This document shows positions 27,601 to 34,551 of a stretch of DNA of 64,000 nt, one piece after another. The DNA comes from Candidatus Poribacteria bacterium. Lineage in GTDB: Bacteria > Poribacteria > WGA-4E > WGA-3G. The stretch is taken from assembly GCA_012267415.1 (NCBI GenBank), contig JAAXGN010000051.1:1-64000 (forward strand). The letters run 5' to 3'. The notes under the pieces are model-generated. The model was not told the DNA's origin. It searched no databases and saw only the letters and a program-made list of their open reading frames with translations. The position numbers and the translations under genes are program-made. Numbering within the stretch: position 1 is the stretch's first letter; each line of letters opens with the position of its first letter.

Positions 27601-30496
27601 TGGTACAGATGCTGCCTCATTTAGCATCGTTAGCACATCAGGACAACTGCGAACCAAAGCAGCACTTGACTACGAAACCCGAACTGTCTATACCGTGACC
27701 CTCACTGTGTCCGATGGCACCCTTACGGATACTACCACTGTTACTATCAACGTTACCGATGTTGATGAAAGACAACAACAACAAATTATTGCGGTGTGTA
27801 AAGTGGGTGATATCCTCGGTCCGGGTGCAAGTTGTACTTATCCTGATACAGATGCGGTTTTCTCTGTGCAAAATGATGGTAAATCGAGATGGAATATCCC
27901 AAATTTACCACCTTTGCTGCAGTGGATAAACCAGGTCTCTGTAGGTGGATCGTTACGTGTTTCTACGACTATCAACGGTGTGAATTACCATATCGTTGCT
28001 GAACAGACAGGTAGTTCTTGGGAAATTAAAGAGATAGGTGATCAAGGCGAGGAAGAACCTGAAACACCAGAGCCTAACCCACCTACCACTCCCAGTGGTA
28101 ATCTAAAAATAACTGCCACAACCACATCTCCATTGACAGAAGCAACACTGGACGACAGTGTCGTCACACTCACACTCACCGGGGGTAGGTTTGTTGATAG
28201 CGATATATCCATTGAAGATGCGGTGTCATTATCTGGTATTGCCGGGGTTACTATGAGCGATATTGATCGTGAGAGTGATACTGAGCTGGAAGTTGACTTG
28301 GCATTCAATGGTAATCTCAATGCAGACGGTACACTCACCTTTAGAGTTGGAGCTGGTGCCATCGTAGACTACAACGGTTCTGCTCTCACTGCACAAGTAT
28401 CTGTCTCTGATAGCACAGATACACCCGTAGATACCGGTGATCAGACCCCTGAGACACCACAGCAACCAAACACAGGCGGTACACCGACGCTAACTGTTAG
28501 CACAGCAACACAAGTTACAGAGGAAACTTTACACGGTACTATCGTATCCCTAAATCTCAGTGGCGGCACGTATGAAAATGATTTCTGGTATCTTGATGAT
28601 GAGATCTCAGTCTCTGGGATAACGGGTGTCAGTTACGACAATTTTCATGATGTTGACCGCATAGGTAGTACGGAGGTGCAGATAGAACTATCGTTTGATG
28701 ACAATATGACACAAAATGGAACGTTGACTTTTTCGATTAGTTCGGGAGCTATCGTCAATTATGATGGTGCCACCCTTACCGCAACACTATCAGTTCCGGC
28801 TGTTACGGAGTCCATCACCGTTTCACCTGCATCATTGACAGAAGACACATTGGATGAGGCTGAAGTTACGCTGATACTCAGTGGTCGAAAGTTTGAAAGT
28901 TCAGTCTTTGATATTAGAGATGCGGTGTCGGTCTCTGGCATAACCGGTGTAACATTCCCGTGGCACGACCCTGACAGAGAGAGCGACACCGAACTCACGT
29001 TTGAACTTGAATTTGATGGAGACTTAACCACAGGTGCAACGTTGACCTTTACCGTCGGCGCGGATGCTATAGCAGGCTACAACGGACCTTCACTCACTGC
29101 CCAAGTGTCGATCTCTGCAAACACAGGTACACCCACCACTCCCAGTGGTAATCTAAAAATAACTGCCACAACCACATCTCCATTGACAGAAGCAACACTG
29201 GACGACAGTGTCGTCACACTCACACTCACCGGAGGACGGTTTGTTGATAGCGATACATATATTGAAGATGCGGTGTCATTATCTGGCATTGCCGGGGTTA
29301 CCATGAACGATATTGATCGTGAGAGCGATACAGAGCTGGAAGTCGAGTTGGCGTTCAATGGTAATCTCAATGCAGACGGCACACTCACCTTTAGAGTTGG
29401 AGCTGGTGCCATCGTAGACTACAACGGTTCTGCCCTCACTGCACAAGTATCTGTCTCTGATAGCACAGATACACCCGTAGATACCGGTGATCAGACCCCT
29501 GAGACCCCTGAGACCCCTGAGACCCCTGAGACCCCTGAGACACCACAGCAACCAAACACAGGCGGCACACCTACGCTAACTGTTAGCACAGCAACACAAC
29601 TTACAGAGGAAACGTTAGATGAGAGTGTGGTTACCCTTACACTCAGCGGTAGGACTTTCGTGGATTGGATCCCGAGTAATGGTATAACCGTATCTGGAAT
29701 TGATGGTGTTACTTTTAGCAGTTTTTGGGATTTAGACCGTGTCAGTGACACAAAAGTTACTGTTGAACTTTCATTCAGTGGGAACATGACAACAGATGGT
29801 ACTCTCACCTTTACTGTTAGTTCGGGAGCTATCGTTGATTATGATGGTGCTAACCTCACCGCACAAATATCTGTCAGTGCGGTTAGTGAGTCAGTCACTG
29901 CATCAACTACTGCCCCGTTAACTGAGGCAACGTTGGATGAGAGTGTGGTTACCCTTACGCTCAGCGGTAGGACTTTCGTGGATTGGATCCCGAGTAATGG
30001 TATAACCGTATCTGGAATTGATGGTGTTACTTTTAGCAGTTTTTGGGATTTAGACCGTGTCAGCGACACGAAAGTTACTATTGAACTTTCATTCAGTGGC
30101 AACATGACAACAGATGGTACTCTCACCTTTACTGTCAATGCGGATGCGATAGCAGGCTACGCAGGTCCCGCACTCACAGTGCAAGTAAGAGTTACCGCAA
30201 GTGGTTTGAACGCGCTGGGTGCAAACTTCCCCAACCCGTTCAACCCCGAAACGTGGATACCGTATCAGTTGGCAAAACCTTCGGATGTTACGCTAACGAT
30301 TTACAATATGCGCGGTGTCGTGGTACGGGAACTGAAGTTAGGACATCAAGCTGCAGGGATGTATCAAAACCGTAGCCGCGCTATCTATTGGGATGGTAGA
30401 AATAGTAGCGGTGAGAGGGTTGCGACAGGCGTGTATTTCTATACGCTCAAGGCAGGTGATTTTACGGCTACGCGCAAGATGTTGATACGGAAGTGA
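21617..30496 (+). CDS. Giant secreted LRR/cadherin/beta-sandwich protein with C-terminal sorting tail
   Basis: 2959 residues; signal peptide 1-31 (cleavage near SYA-D); AAGGAG precedes ATG. Six LRR blocks occur in two styles, NNISDISPLENLTSL and LPAGIFDGLTALTDL. Most open with a helical cap such as TPQVRDAIVAAVPG...DVT.AHLA. Four of these blocks are followed by a beta module (VSLEKVGTDQFKAVAPTGAP...GTTAAV). Five cadherin-like repeats (IAENT..., ATDADNDTLTYTL..., LDYETK..YTV) lie near 235-331, 1028-1131, 1522-1631, 1635-1745 and 1952-2052. A short segment with two cysteines follows (2055-2142), then six beta domains starting PLTEATLDDSVVTLTL (2158-2858), and the tail FPNPFNPETWIPYQL ... ATRKMLIRK (2862-2959). 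Presumed cell-surface adhesion or recognition; ligand unknown. Near-identical internal copies show recent duplication. Long reading frames on the opposite strand are shadows. Confidence 0.9.
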   Translation: MKSLLRNRKDIVCVLVSLLLVLGTFLPSYADITPVSERTQQVQDAIVDAVPGVNNAAGVTEAHLAQITRLEIVNKGITSLKIGDFEGLTALTGLGLENNSISNISVLENLTSLTGLTLQNNSINDISPLRNLTKLWYLDLSNNNISDISPLENLTSLIILNLSNNNISDISPLRNLTRLLHLNLGNNSISDISVLEDESLINLSLSGNPISDYGLLGRLKTQNPIDIDLTNNPPRFSDGNSTTRSIAENTVPGTYIGTAISATDADNHTLTYTLSGTDAPSFSIISTLGQLQTRAPLDYETKSSYTVIVTAYDGNSGGDNITVTINVTDVSDPAVGRTQQVQDAIVAEAGVQSAADVTEAHLAAITELDLSSQGIPALKSGDFDGLTALTNLNLFDNDLTHLPEDVFSGLSSLTTLSLRTNRFAALPADIFDGLTALTDLDLGDLNNLVFGKFTSLPEDIFDGLIALTDLNLQGNDFSTLPVDIFDGLTALTDLSLNASNLTTLPAGIFDGLTNLQRLILSHNNLTTLPGKIFDDLTALTFLDLQGGELSSLPADAFDGLTSLKTLFLQRNGLTSLPDGIFEGLTSLSFVGLRGNIGALFHIGVSLEKVGDDQFKAVIPTGAPFNIVLPITVVNGSIKTLKTTVTIPAGSVESQPLTVTRTAGTTAAVTVIIGALPNPGFSGSGYTLVKYTNILVFTELDVSAVTPVSDRTPQVRDAIVAAVPGVNNAADVTGTHLATIRILSLSSKNITALKSGDFDGLTSLLYLYLGSNNLTSLPDDIFTGLSSMRYLTLSSNDLTSLPSGVFDDLSSLTELNLYNNDLTSLPAGIFDNLVKLKTLSLGNNELTSLPVGVFDNLSSLTYLILGGPVYVNTGRNQISSLSSDVFSNLSSLTDLIISNNSLNNLPARVFFGLLSLTRLELQGNAVDPLPLTVSLEKVGTDQFKAVAPTGAPFDIALPISVTNGSIIGGATTVTITKGSLESQPLTVTRNAGTTAAVAIDIGTLPSLPQSHDGYTLQKSADLPLTVIRAINTSPIFTDGTTATRAVAENTASGQHIGTAIAATDADNDTLSYTLGGTDAATFEIDSTKGQLKTKAALDYETKISYSVTVSVSDGKGGTDSITVTVTDVDEIDPLLSQRTPQIRDAIVAAVPGVNSADDVTAAHLAAITNLNVAFKGITSLKTGDFKGLTALTNLNLSGNPISDISVLSDLNTLTTLFLAGTSISDISALEDLTSLTTLFLIANSISDISALADLTSLTTLSLSENSISNVSALEGLTALTTLILANNPISDYDPLRRLIAAIEAIEDHPGLTLDITIPNVVEIPITPVSDRTAAVRDAIVAAVQNVGNADNVTKAQVAAITSLNLRNAGITTLQSNDFSGMTALTSLNLYNNQLSSLPDGIFVGLTSLTTIRLNRNAVDPLPFLVSLKKVADGQFKAVAPAGALFDIVLPISVTNGSVAGGATTVTIPQGSVESSTRTVTRSAGTTVPVTVNIGTFPSLPRNHFGYALVKSDSLPPTVISGTNSAPIFTDGTSTTRAIAENTAANTNIGTPISATDADNDTLTYTLGSLGGPVGLSGSDAAAFRIVSTSGQLQTKAALDFETKASYTFTVSVSDGRGGTDSISVTINITDVDETPVNTAPVFTDGTSTTRIIAENTAANTNIGTPIAATDADNDTLTYTLGSLGGPIGLSGSDAAAFRIVSTSGQLQTRAALDFETKASYTFTVSVSDGRGGTDSISVTINITDVDETIIVHRFVPLADRTSEVRDAIVDAVPNVSNVADVTKAHVAAITSLNLRNAGITALTDGDFSGMTSLTSLNLFGNHLSSLLPRIFEGLTSLRTVRLGGNTVNPLPFIVTLENVGLGQFRVVAPAGALFNIVVPISVTNGSVTGGATTVTIPHGSLVSETLTGTRTAGTTAHVTVDIGSLPRPPSTHYGYMLTKSGNLPLIVIRGTNTAPVFSDGISTTRSVAENTPSNTDIGSPISATDADNDTLTYTLGGTDAASFSIVSTSGQLRTKAALDYETRTVYTVTLTVSDGTLTDTTTVTINVTDVDERQQQQIIAVCKVGDILGPGASCTYPDTDAVFSVQNDGKSRWNIPNLPPLLQWINQVSVGGSLRVSTTINGVNYHIVAEQTGSSWEIKEIGDQGEEEPETPEPNPPTTPSGNLKITATTTSPLTEATLDDSVVTLTLTGGRFVDSDISIEDAVSLSGIAGVTMSDIDRESDTELEVDLAFNGNLNADGTLTFRVGAGAIVDYNGSALTAQVSVSDSTDTPVDTGDQTPETPQQPNTGGTPTLTVSTATQVTEETLHGTIVSLNLSGGTYENDFWYLDDEISVSGITGVSYDNFHDVDRIGSTEVQIELSFDDNMTQNGTLTFSISSGAIVNYDGATLTATLSVPAVTESITVSPASLTEDTLDEAEVTLILSGRKFESSVFDIRDAVSVSGITGVTFPWHDPDRESDTELTFELEFDGDLTTGATLTFTVGADAIAGYNGPSLTAQVSISANTGTPTTPSGNLKITATTTSPLTEATLDDSVVTLTLTGGRFVDSDTYIEDAVSLSGIAGVTMNDIDRESDTELEVELAFNGNLNADGTLTFRVGAGAIVDYNGSALTAQVSVSDSTDTPVDTGDQTPETPETPETPETPETPQQPNTGGTPTLTVSTATQLTEETLDESVVTLTLSGRTFVDWIPSNGITVSGIDGVTFSSFWDLDRVSDTKVTVELSFSGNMTTDGTLTFTVSSGAIVDYDGANLTAQISVSAVSESVTASTTAPLTEATLDESVVTLTLSGRTFVDWIPSNGITVSGIDGVTFSSFWDLDRVSDTKVTIELSFSGNMTTDGTLTFTVNADAIAGYAGPALTVQVRVTASGLNALGANFPNPFNPETWIPYQLAKPSDVTLTIYNMRGVVVRELKLGHQAAGMYQNRSRAIYWDGRNSSGERVATGVYFYTLKAGDFTATRKMLIRK
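26190..26850 (+). repeat. Tandem near-identical cadherin-domain coding repeats
   Basis: Two units of about 330 bp (26190-26515 and 26525-26845) are almost identical at DNA level, including the unusual insertion SLGGPVGLSGSDAAAF that other cadherin copies in the gene lack. Recent tandem duplication within the coding frame; copy number could vary between strains or collapse in assembly. Confidence 0.75.
28086..29500 (+). repeat. Duplicated beta-domain cassette
   Basis: The block 28086-28450 is repeated almost word for word at 29134-29500 (TPSGNLKITATTTSPLTEAT to STDTPVDTGDQTPETP), 1.05 kb apart. Two further domains at about 29610-29870 and 29925-30140 are nearly identical to each other. This indicates gene conversion or segmental duplication inside the open frame. 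Confidence 0.75.
29492..29545 (+). repeat. 9-bp coding microsatellite (GAGACCCCT)n, Glu-Thr-Pro linker
   Basis: Four perfect GAGACCCCT units plus degenerate end units give a QTPETPETPETPETPETP linker between two beta domains. The duplicated block at 28441-28458 has only QTPETP, so the array expanded after the duplication. Each unit keeps the frame, so length changes would alter only linker length. Confidence 0.85.
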
Positions 30497-30516
30497 TCAT
30501 GACGCAAGTGTTTACA

Positions 30517-30606
30517 CCTCGCCCTGGTCGCGGCGTGTAAATAATAGCGACCCGTTTCACAAATAGTCCTGCGGGGAGACGTTAAACCCCCGCACTATAT
30601 CTACTG
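30517..30606. repeat. 90-bp intergenic repeat, copy 1
   Basis: Starts CCTCGCCCTGGTCGCGGCGT and ends CCCCGCACTATATCTACTG. It is nearly identical to 33800-33889. It contains the hairpin half TGCGGGGAGACGTTAAACCCCCGCA, which may act as a terminator for the giant LRR gene or as a leader element for the next one. Confidence 0.75.
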
Positions 30607-30622
30607 ATTGCACATTGCAATC
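30606..30622 (+). promoter_or_regulatory. Leader hairpin GATTGC-acatt-GCAATC before a surface gene
   Basis: A short palindrome about 20 nt upstream of AAGGAGTTTATTATG. Similar leaders precede the genes at 40170 (40116-40132) and 42378 (42338-42355), and part of it precedes 44272. Shared 5' leaders suggest common ancestry or common regulation; role unknown. Confidence 0.45.
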
Positions 30623-30645
30623 AATATCAATAAAAGGAGTTTATT

Positions 30646-33531
30646 ATGAAAGTTTTATTTGCAAATAGAAATAATATCTTATCTATTTTCGCAGTTATGT
30701 TGTTGACATACAGTGTGCAAGGTGTTAGTTACGCTCAGGGTGACGTTCTTCCAGGTGATGAGGGCACGCTCTTTAGTGTGGGTGAAACACTCGTTGTTAC
30801 CCCAGGTGAGACTAACACCTCTCTTAAAGTTAGTTTCATTGACCGCATTTACGAACCTAACAAGAGAGCTTACCAAGTTCAATTGCGTCGCAAAGAACCT
30901 CAAGGAGATTGGATCCTGAAATGCGACACAATTCAGGGATGGCTTGTTCCTCGACCAAATTTTGATGAGCATCTCACCGTGCTCTTTACAGACCTTGAGC
31001 CTGGGACGACTTATGAAGCACGTTGGAGAGAAACCAATGAGTTGTTTTGTTCTGACAATCCGTCTAACCCGAATGAATGGTCTTCGATTCGTGAGGGGAC
31101 AACACTGTTGGAAACGCCACCGCGTGTAGAATTCGCTGATAGGACTTTAGCCATAGCAGTAAGACTGACTCTGGGACTTGATATTATTGATGGTATTGAC
31201 ATCCTCAAAATCCCTGAAGCACAACTGACGCAACTTACAACATTGTTTTCTGTGAGGAGCGAATTGGCTAGATTATATGAATTGTCTGAAGAATTGAGAC
31301 CGTATAGATTATCATCAGAGGTCCTCAACCTTGATTTACCAGTAATAACCGACCTTACCGGTTTGGAACATGCGACTCAGCTCAGGATTTTATATCTCTA
31401 TTCTGAAGACATCAGTGATATTAGTCCCCTCGCATCACTCACAGAACTCAGGGAGTTGGATCTTGAGGGAAATCAGGTCAGTGATATTAGTCCTCTTGTA
31501 GGACTTACAGAACTCAGGGAGCTAGAACTCGGAAAAGATGAGTATAGCGGACAGAATGAAATTAGTGATATTACCCCGCTTGCCAATCTAACACAACTAA
31601 CGCGGTTAGGGCTCAATAGCAATCGGGTTAGTGATATTACCCCGCTTGCTCACCTCGCAGAACTCACATCGTTATCACTCAGTAGTAATCGGATTAGTGA
31701 TATTACCCCGCTTGCTCACCTCGCAGAACTCACATCGTTATCACTCAGTAGTAATCGGATTAGTGATATTACCCCGCTTGCCCACCTAACAGAGCTAAGA
31801 TCTTTAGTACTTAGTAGCAATCGGATTAGTGATATTACCCCACTCACACATCTCACAGAACTCACATCGTTACAACTTGGTTGGAATCAAATTAGTGATA
31901 TTACGCCGCTTGCACAACTTCAGAAACTAACGAGGTTAGTACTTGAGAATAATCGAATCAACGATGTTACGCCACTTGTGCAACTTTCTGAATCGCTGGA
32001 GGAGTTAGAACTTCAAGACAATCTAATCCGAGATGTCACCCCTCTTGCAAACTTGATACGCCTCGGAAGACTCTACCTTAGGAACAATTCAATTGAGGAT
32101 ACGTCCCCACTCAGTGCACTCTTGGATGCGAATCCAGATATACACATAGATATTAAGGTGATCAGGAAAATAGAAGGAGTCCTAACAATAACGGCATCAG
32201 CACTTCCACCACTGACAGCGGCTACGCTTAATGGAAGTGTTGTGACCCTGACATTGAGCAGCGGTGATTTCATACATGGTGTTAGTGATGAACTCACTAT
32301 TTCAGGGATTACGGGTGTCAGTGTTGATCGGACGAACTATGCCGACGAGGGGGAGATTACGGTTGAACTTAAATTTGAAGGAAACCTTGAAGAGGATGCG
32401 ATATTGACTTTTACACTCGAATCAGATGCCATTGAAGGTTATGACGGTCCTGCACTGACTGCAGAAATATCCGTTTCTGCAGGTGCAGAACCAGTAGAGA
32501 CAGAAACGGCAACCGTTGATGCTACGGTTAGCGTCTCCCCCACCTCAACAACATCACCCGCTATTGGGGAACAGTTAGAGTTCAGTCTAAACATCACAGG
32601 TGGGGAAGCCGTTGCGGGTTATCAAGCAACAGTCCAGTTTGACGAAACTGCTTTGCGTTATGTTTCAGGTGCGAATGGCGATTTTCTTTCCGCTGGTGCG
32701 TTCTTTGTGGATCCGATAGTGGAGGAAAATCTTGTCAAACTGAATGCTGCATCTCTCGCTGGGGAAAGCAGTGGAGACGGTACTCTCGCCACACTTACCT
32801 TTGAGGTTATCGCAGTAAAGGAATCTGCTTTGACATTATCTGATGTATTGTTAACTAATAGTGCTGGTGAGGCTTTTGTGCCAATACTTGAAAATGCCAA
32901 GATAACCGCATCAACTCAACTCAAAGGAGACATCAACGGCGATGGTATCGTAAACATTCAGGATTTGGTGTTAGTTGCGGGAAGGTTGGGACAAACAGGC
33001 ACAAATAGTGCGGATGTTAACGACGATGGTGTTGTCAACATACAAGACCTTGTACTCGTCGCTGGCGCACTTGGCACGAGTGCCGCCGCACCTTCACTGA
33101 ATTCTCAAGCTTTGTCAATGCTCACAGCAGCGGATGTCAAACAGTGGCTATCCGAGGCACAGCAGTTGGATTTCACGGATGCAACGTCACAGCGCGGCAT
33201 CCTATTCTTACAACAACTCCTTATATCCTTGACACCGAAAAAGACGGCACTACTTGCCAACTACCCAAATCCGTTTAACCCAGAGACGTGGATACCATAC
33301 CACTTATCAAAGGATGCGGATGTTACCCTGCACATCTATGCTGTGAACGGCACATTGGTGCGGACGTTGACGCTTGGACATCAAGCTGCAGGGATGTATC
33401 AAAACCGTAGCCGTGCGGCGTATTGGGATGGTAAAAACGCATTCGGTGAAAAGGTGGCAAGTGGTCTGTATTTTTATACGCTTACGGCAGGTGATTTTAC
33501 GGCTACGCGCAAGATGTTGATATGGAAGTGA
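30646..33531 (+). CDS. Secreted LRR protein with cohesin, dockerin and sorting tail
   Basis: 961 residues; signal peptide about 1-28 (VSYA-QG); AAAGGAG before ATG. Residues about 35-160 resemble a fibronectin-III fold (DLEPGTTYEARW). LRRs of the ISDITPLAHLTELTSL type span about 225-500, with several near-identical copies. A beta domain (LTAATLNGSVVTLTLSSG) occupies about 515-620. A cohesin-like domain (VSVSPTSTTSPAIGEQLEFS, GYQATVQFDETALRYV, GDGTLATLTFEV) occupies about 630-760. A dockerin follows with two calcium-loop repeats, GDINGDGIVNIQDLVLVAG and DVNDDGVVNIQDLVLVAGAL (about 765-815). The tail has YPNPFNPETWIPYHL and ends in TRKMLIWK. Cohesin and dockerin in one chain could mediate assembly with its neighbours. 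Cell surface or secreted; ligand unknown. Confidence 0.88.
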   Translation: MKVLFANRNNILSIFAVMLLTYSVQGVSYAQGDVLPGDEGTLFSVGETLVVTPGETNTSLKVSFIDRIYEPNKRAYQVQLRRKEPQGDWILKCDTIQGWLVPRPNFDEHLTVLFTDLEPGTTYEARWRETNELFCSDNPSNPNEWSSIREGTTLLETPPRVEFADRTLAIAVRLTLGLDIIDGIDILKIPEAQLTQLTTLFSVRSELARLYELSEELRPYRLSSEVLNLDLPVITDLTGLEHATQLRILYLYSEDISDISPLASLTELRELDLEGNQVSDISPLVGLTELRELELGKDEYSGQNEISDITPLANLTQLTRLGLNSNRVSDITPLAHLAELTSLSLSSNRISDITPLAHLAELTSLSLSSNRISDITPLAHLTELRSLVLSSNRISDITPLTHLTELTSLQLGWNQISDITPLAQLQKLTRLVLENNRINDVTPLVQLSESLEELELQDNLIRDVTPLANLIRLGRLYLRNNSIEDTSPLSALLDANPDIHIDIKVIRKIEGVLTITASALPPLTAATLNGSVVTLTLSSGDFIHGVSDELTISGITGVSVDRTNYADEGEITVELKFEGNLEEDAILTFTLESDAIEGYDGPALTAEISVSAGAEPVETETATVDATVSVSPTSTTSPAIGEQLEFSLNITGGEAVAGYQATVQFDETALRYVSGANGDFLSAGAFFVDPIVEENLVKLNAASLAGESSGDGTLATLTFEVIAVKESALTLSDVLLTNSAGEAFVPILENAKITASTQLKGDINGDGIVNIQDLVLVAGRLGQTGTNSADVNDDGVVNIQDLVLVAGALGTSAAAPSLNSQALSMLTAADVKQWLSEAQQLDFTDATSQRGILFLQQLLISLTPKKTALLANYPNPFNPETWIPYHLSKDADVTLHIYAVNGTLVRTLTLGHQAAGMYQNRSRAAYWDGKNAFGEKVASGLYFYTLTAGDFTATRKMLIWK

Positions 33532-33683
33532 TTATAACGCAAGCGTTTACACCTCGCCACAGGCAGAGGCGATATAGAAAAGTCTGCCTTAACTCGACTA
33601 TAGCACATATTTGATTCCTTCCCCCAGTTCTTTCGAATTGGCAATCATTATGTGTTATAGTCTCCGACTTGATTGGGAGGTAA

Positions 33684-33797
33684 ATGATGAAAAAGGAGGG
33701 AGCACTTGCGAAGTATGATTCGACTTTATTGTTGCAGAATTTGTTTTCGGTATCAGCATTATGTGATTTTCTATTTATAAATGATGACTTGACATGA
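33684..33797 (+). CDS. Possible small protein of 37 residues
   Basis: ATG 33684 follows a strong TTGGGAGG ribosome site by four bases and the frame ends at TGA 33795-33797. The sequence starts MMKKEGALAKYDST and has a hydrophobic middle. Nothing recognised. The 33532-33979 gap otherwise holds a short palindromic stretch (CCTCGCCACAGGCAGAGGCG at 33552-33571) and the 90-bp repeat at 33800. It could be a fragment of a lost gene. Confidence 0.25.
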   Translation: MMKKEGALAKYDSTLLLQNLFSVSALCDFLFINDDLT

Positions 33798-33799
33798 GG

Positions 33800-33889
33800 C
33801 CTCGCCCTGGTCGCGGCGTGTAAATAATAGCGACCCGTTTCACAAATGGTCCTGCGGGGAGACGTTAAACCCCCGCACTTTATCTACTG
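33800..33889. repeat. 90-bp intergenic repeat, copy 2
   Basis: Near-identical direct copy of 30517-30606 (two differences by eye). The two copies flank the LRR-cohesin-dockerin gene, which suggests that gene and one flank arose by a segmental duplication, or that the repeat is an independent element inserted twice. Confidence 0.75.
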
Positions 33890-33979
33890 CAATGAAACAA
33901 GAGGCGATGAATTCAAGGTCGTTAACCTGACTGTGATACGTTGATACGGAGGTAGAAACCTAAAGGGAAGGAAATTTCT

Positions 33980-34468
33980 ATGAAAACGAATTTGACATTT
34001 CGATCACTATTGCTTGTATTTCTAATGGTTATTCTTACTTTTAGCCATTCATTTGTTATTCTTGCGCAGCAAATCTCAGCAGAGGAACAAGCCAAACTGG
34101 ATGCTGAGGCTGATGTAGATAAGCTGCTATGGATAGGTGCTGGTAGTGCTGTTTTTTTGCTCCCAATATTCAGTTTTCTGATTGGTCCATCAGTTCCTCA
34201 ATCCTACTCGGGAGGGTCGGGGATACAGATCCTTAGCAACGAGCAAGGGTGGGGAATATGTATTGGCGCAGTTGGTAGTTTAGGCACACTCACTCTGATT
34301 CTTATGTATCAACAAACGCCACCTCCTGAACGTTTCATTGGAAAATCACCTGAATATATTGATGTTTACACAGATGTCTACCTGACAAGAACCCGACGTC
34401 TCAAAGGTCTATATACATCAGTAGGGTTACCAGTAGGGTGTGCCATCGGAAGGGAACTGACATTTTAA
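33980..34468 (+). CDS. Small membrane protein, PPERFxGKSPEY family, copy 1
   Basis: 162 residues. Signal or first membrane segment at 9-29 ending in LAQQ, then two hydrophobic stretches (about 51-70 and 92-112), then the motif PPPERFIGKSPEYIDVYTDVY and a basic segment TRTRRLKG. A paralogue with the same layout and motif is at 39075-39587. AAGGAAATTTCT precedes the ATG. Not a family I can name; the conserved PPERF.GKSPEY.D.YT motif may be an envelope interaction segment. Lies among surface-protein genes. Confidence 0.6.
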   Translation: MKTNLTFRSLLLVFLMVILTFSHSFVILAQQISAEEQAKLDAEADVDKLLWIGAGSAVFLLPIFSFLIGPSVPQSYSGGSGIQILSNEQGWGICIGAVGSLGTLTLILMYQQTPPPERFIGKSPEYIDVYTDVYLTRTRRLKGLYTSVGLPVGCAIGRELTF

Positions 34469-34551
34469 GCAACCATACGGGGGACTAAGTGGTTTCTGTG
34501 CTATTCACACAATCACAGAGACCTTCTTCCCACAAAAAGGAGGACATACCT

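Noticed and set aside
21700..30138. Many long open frames on the minus strand inside the giant LRR gene
   Set aside because: They mirror the repetitive codon pattern of the plus-strand gene and have no ribosome sites or family matches.
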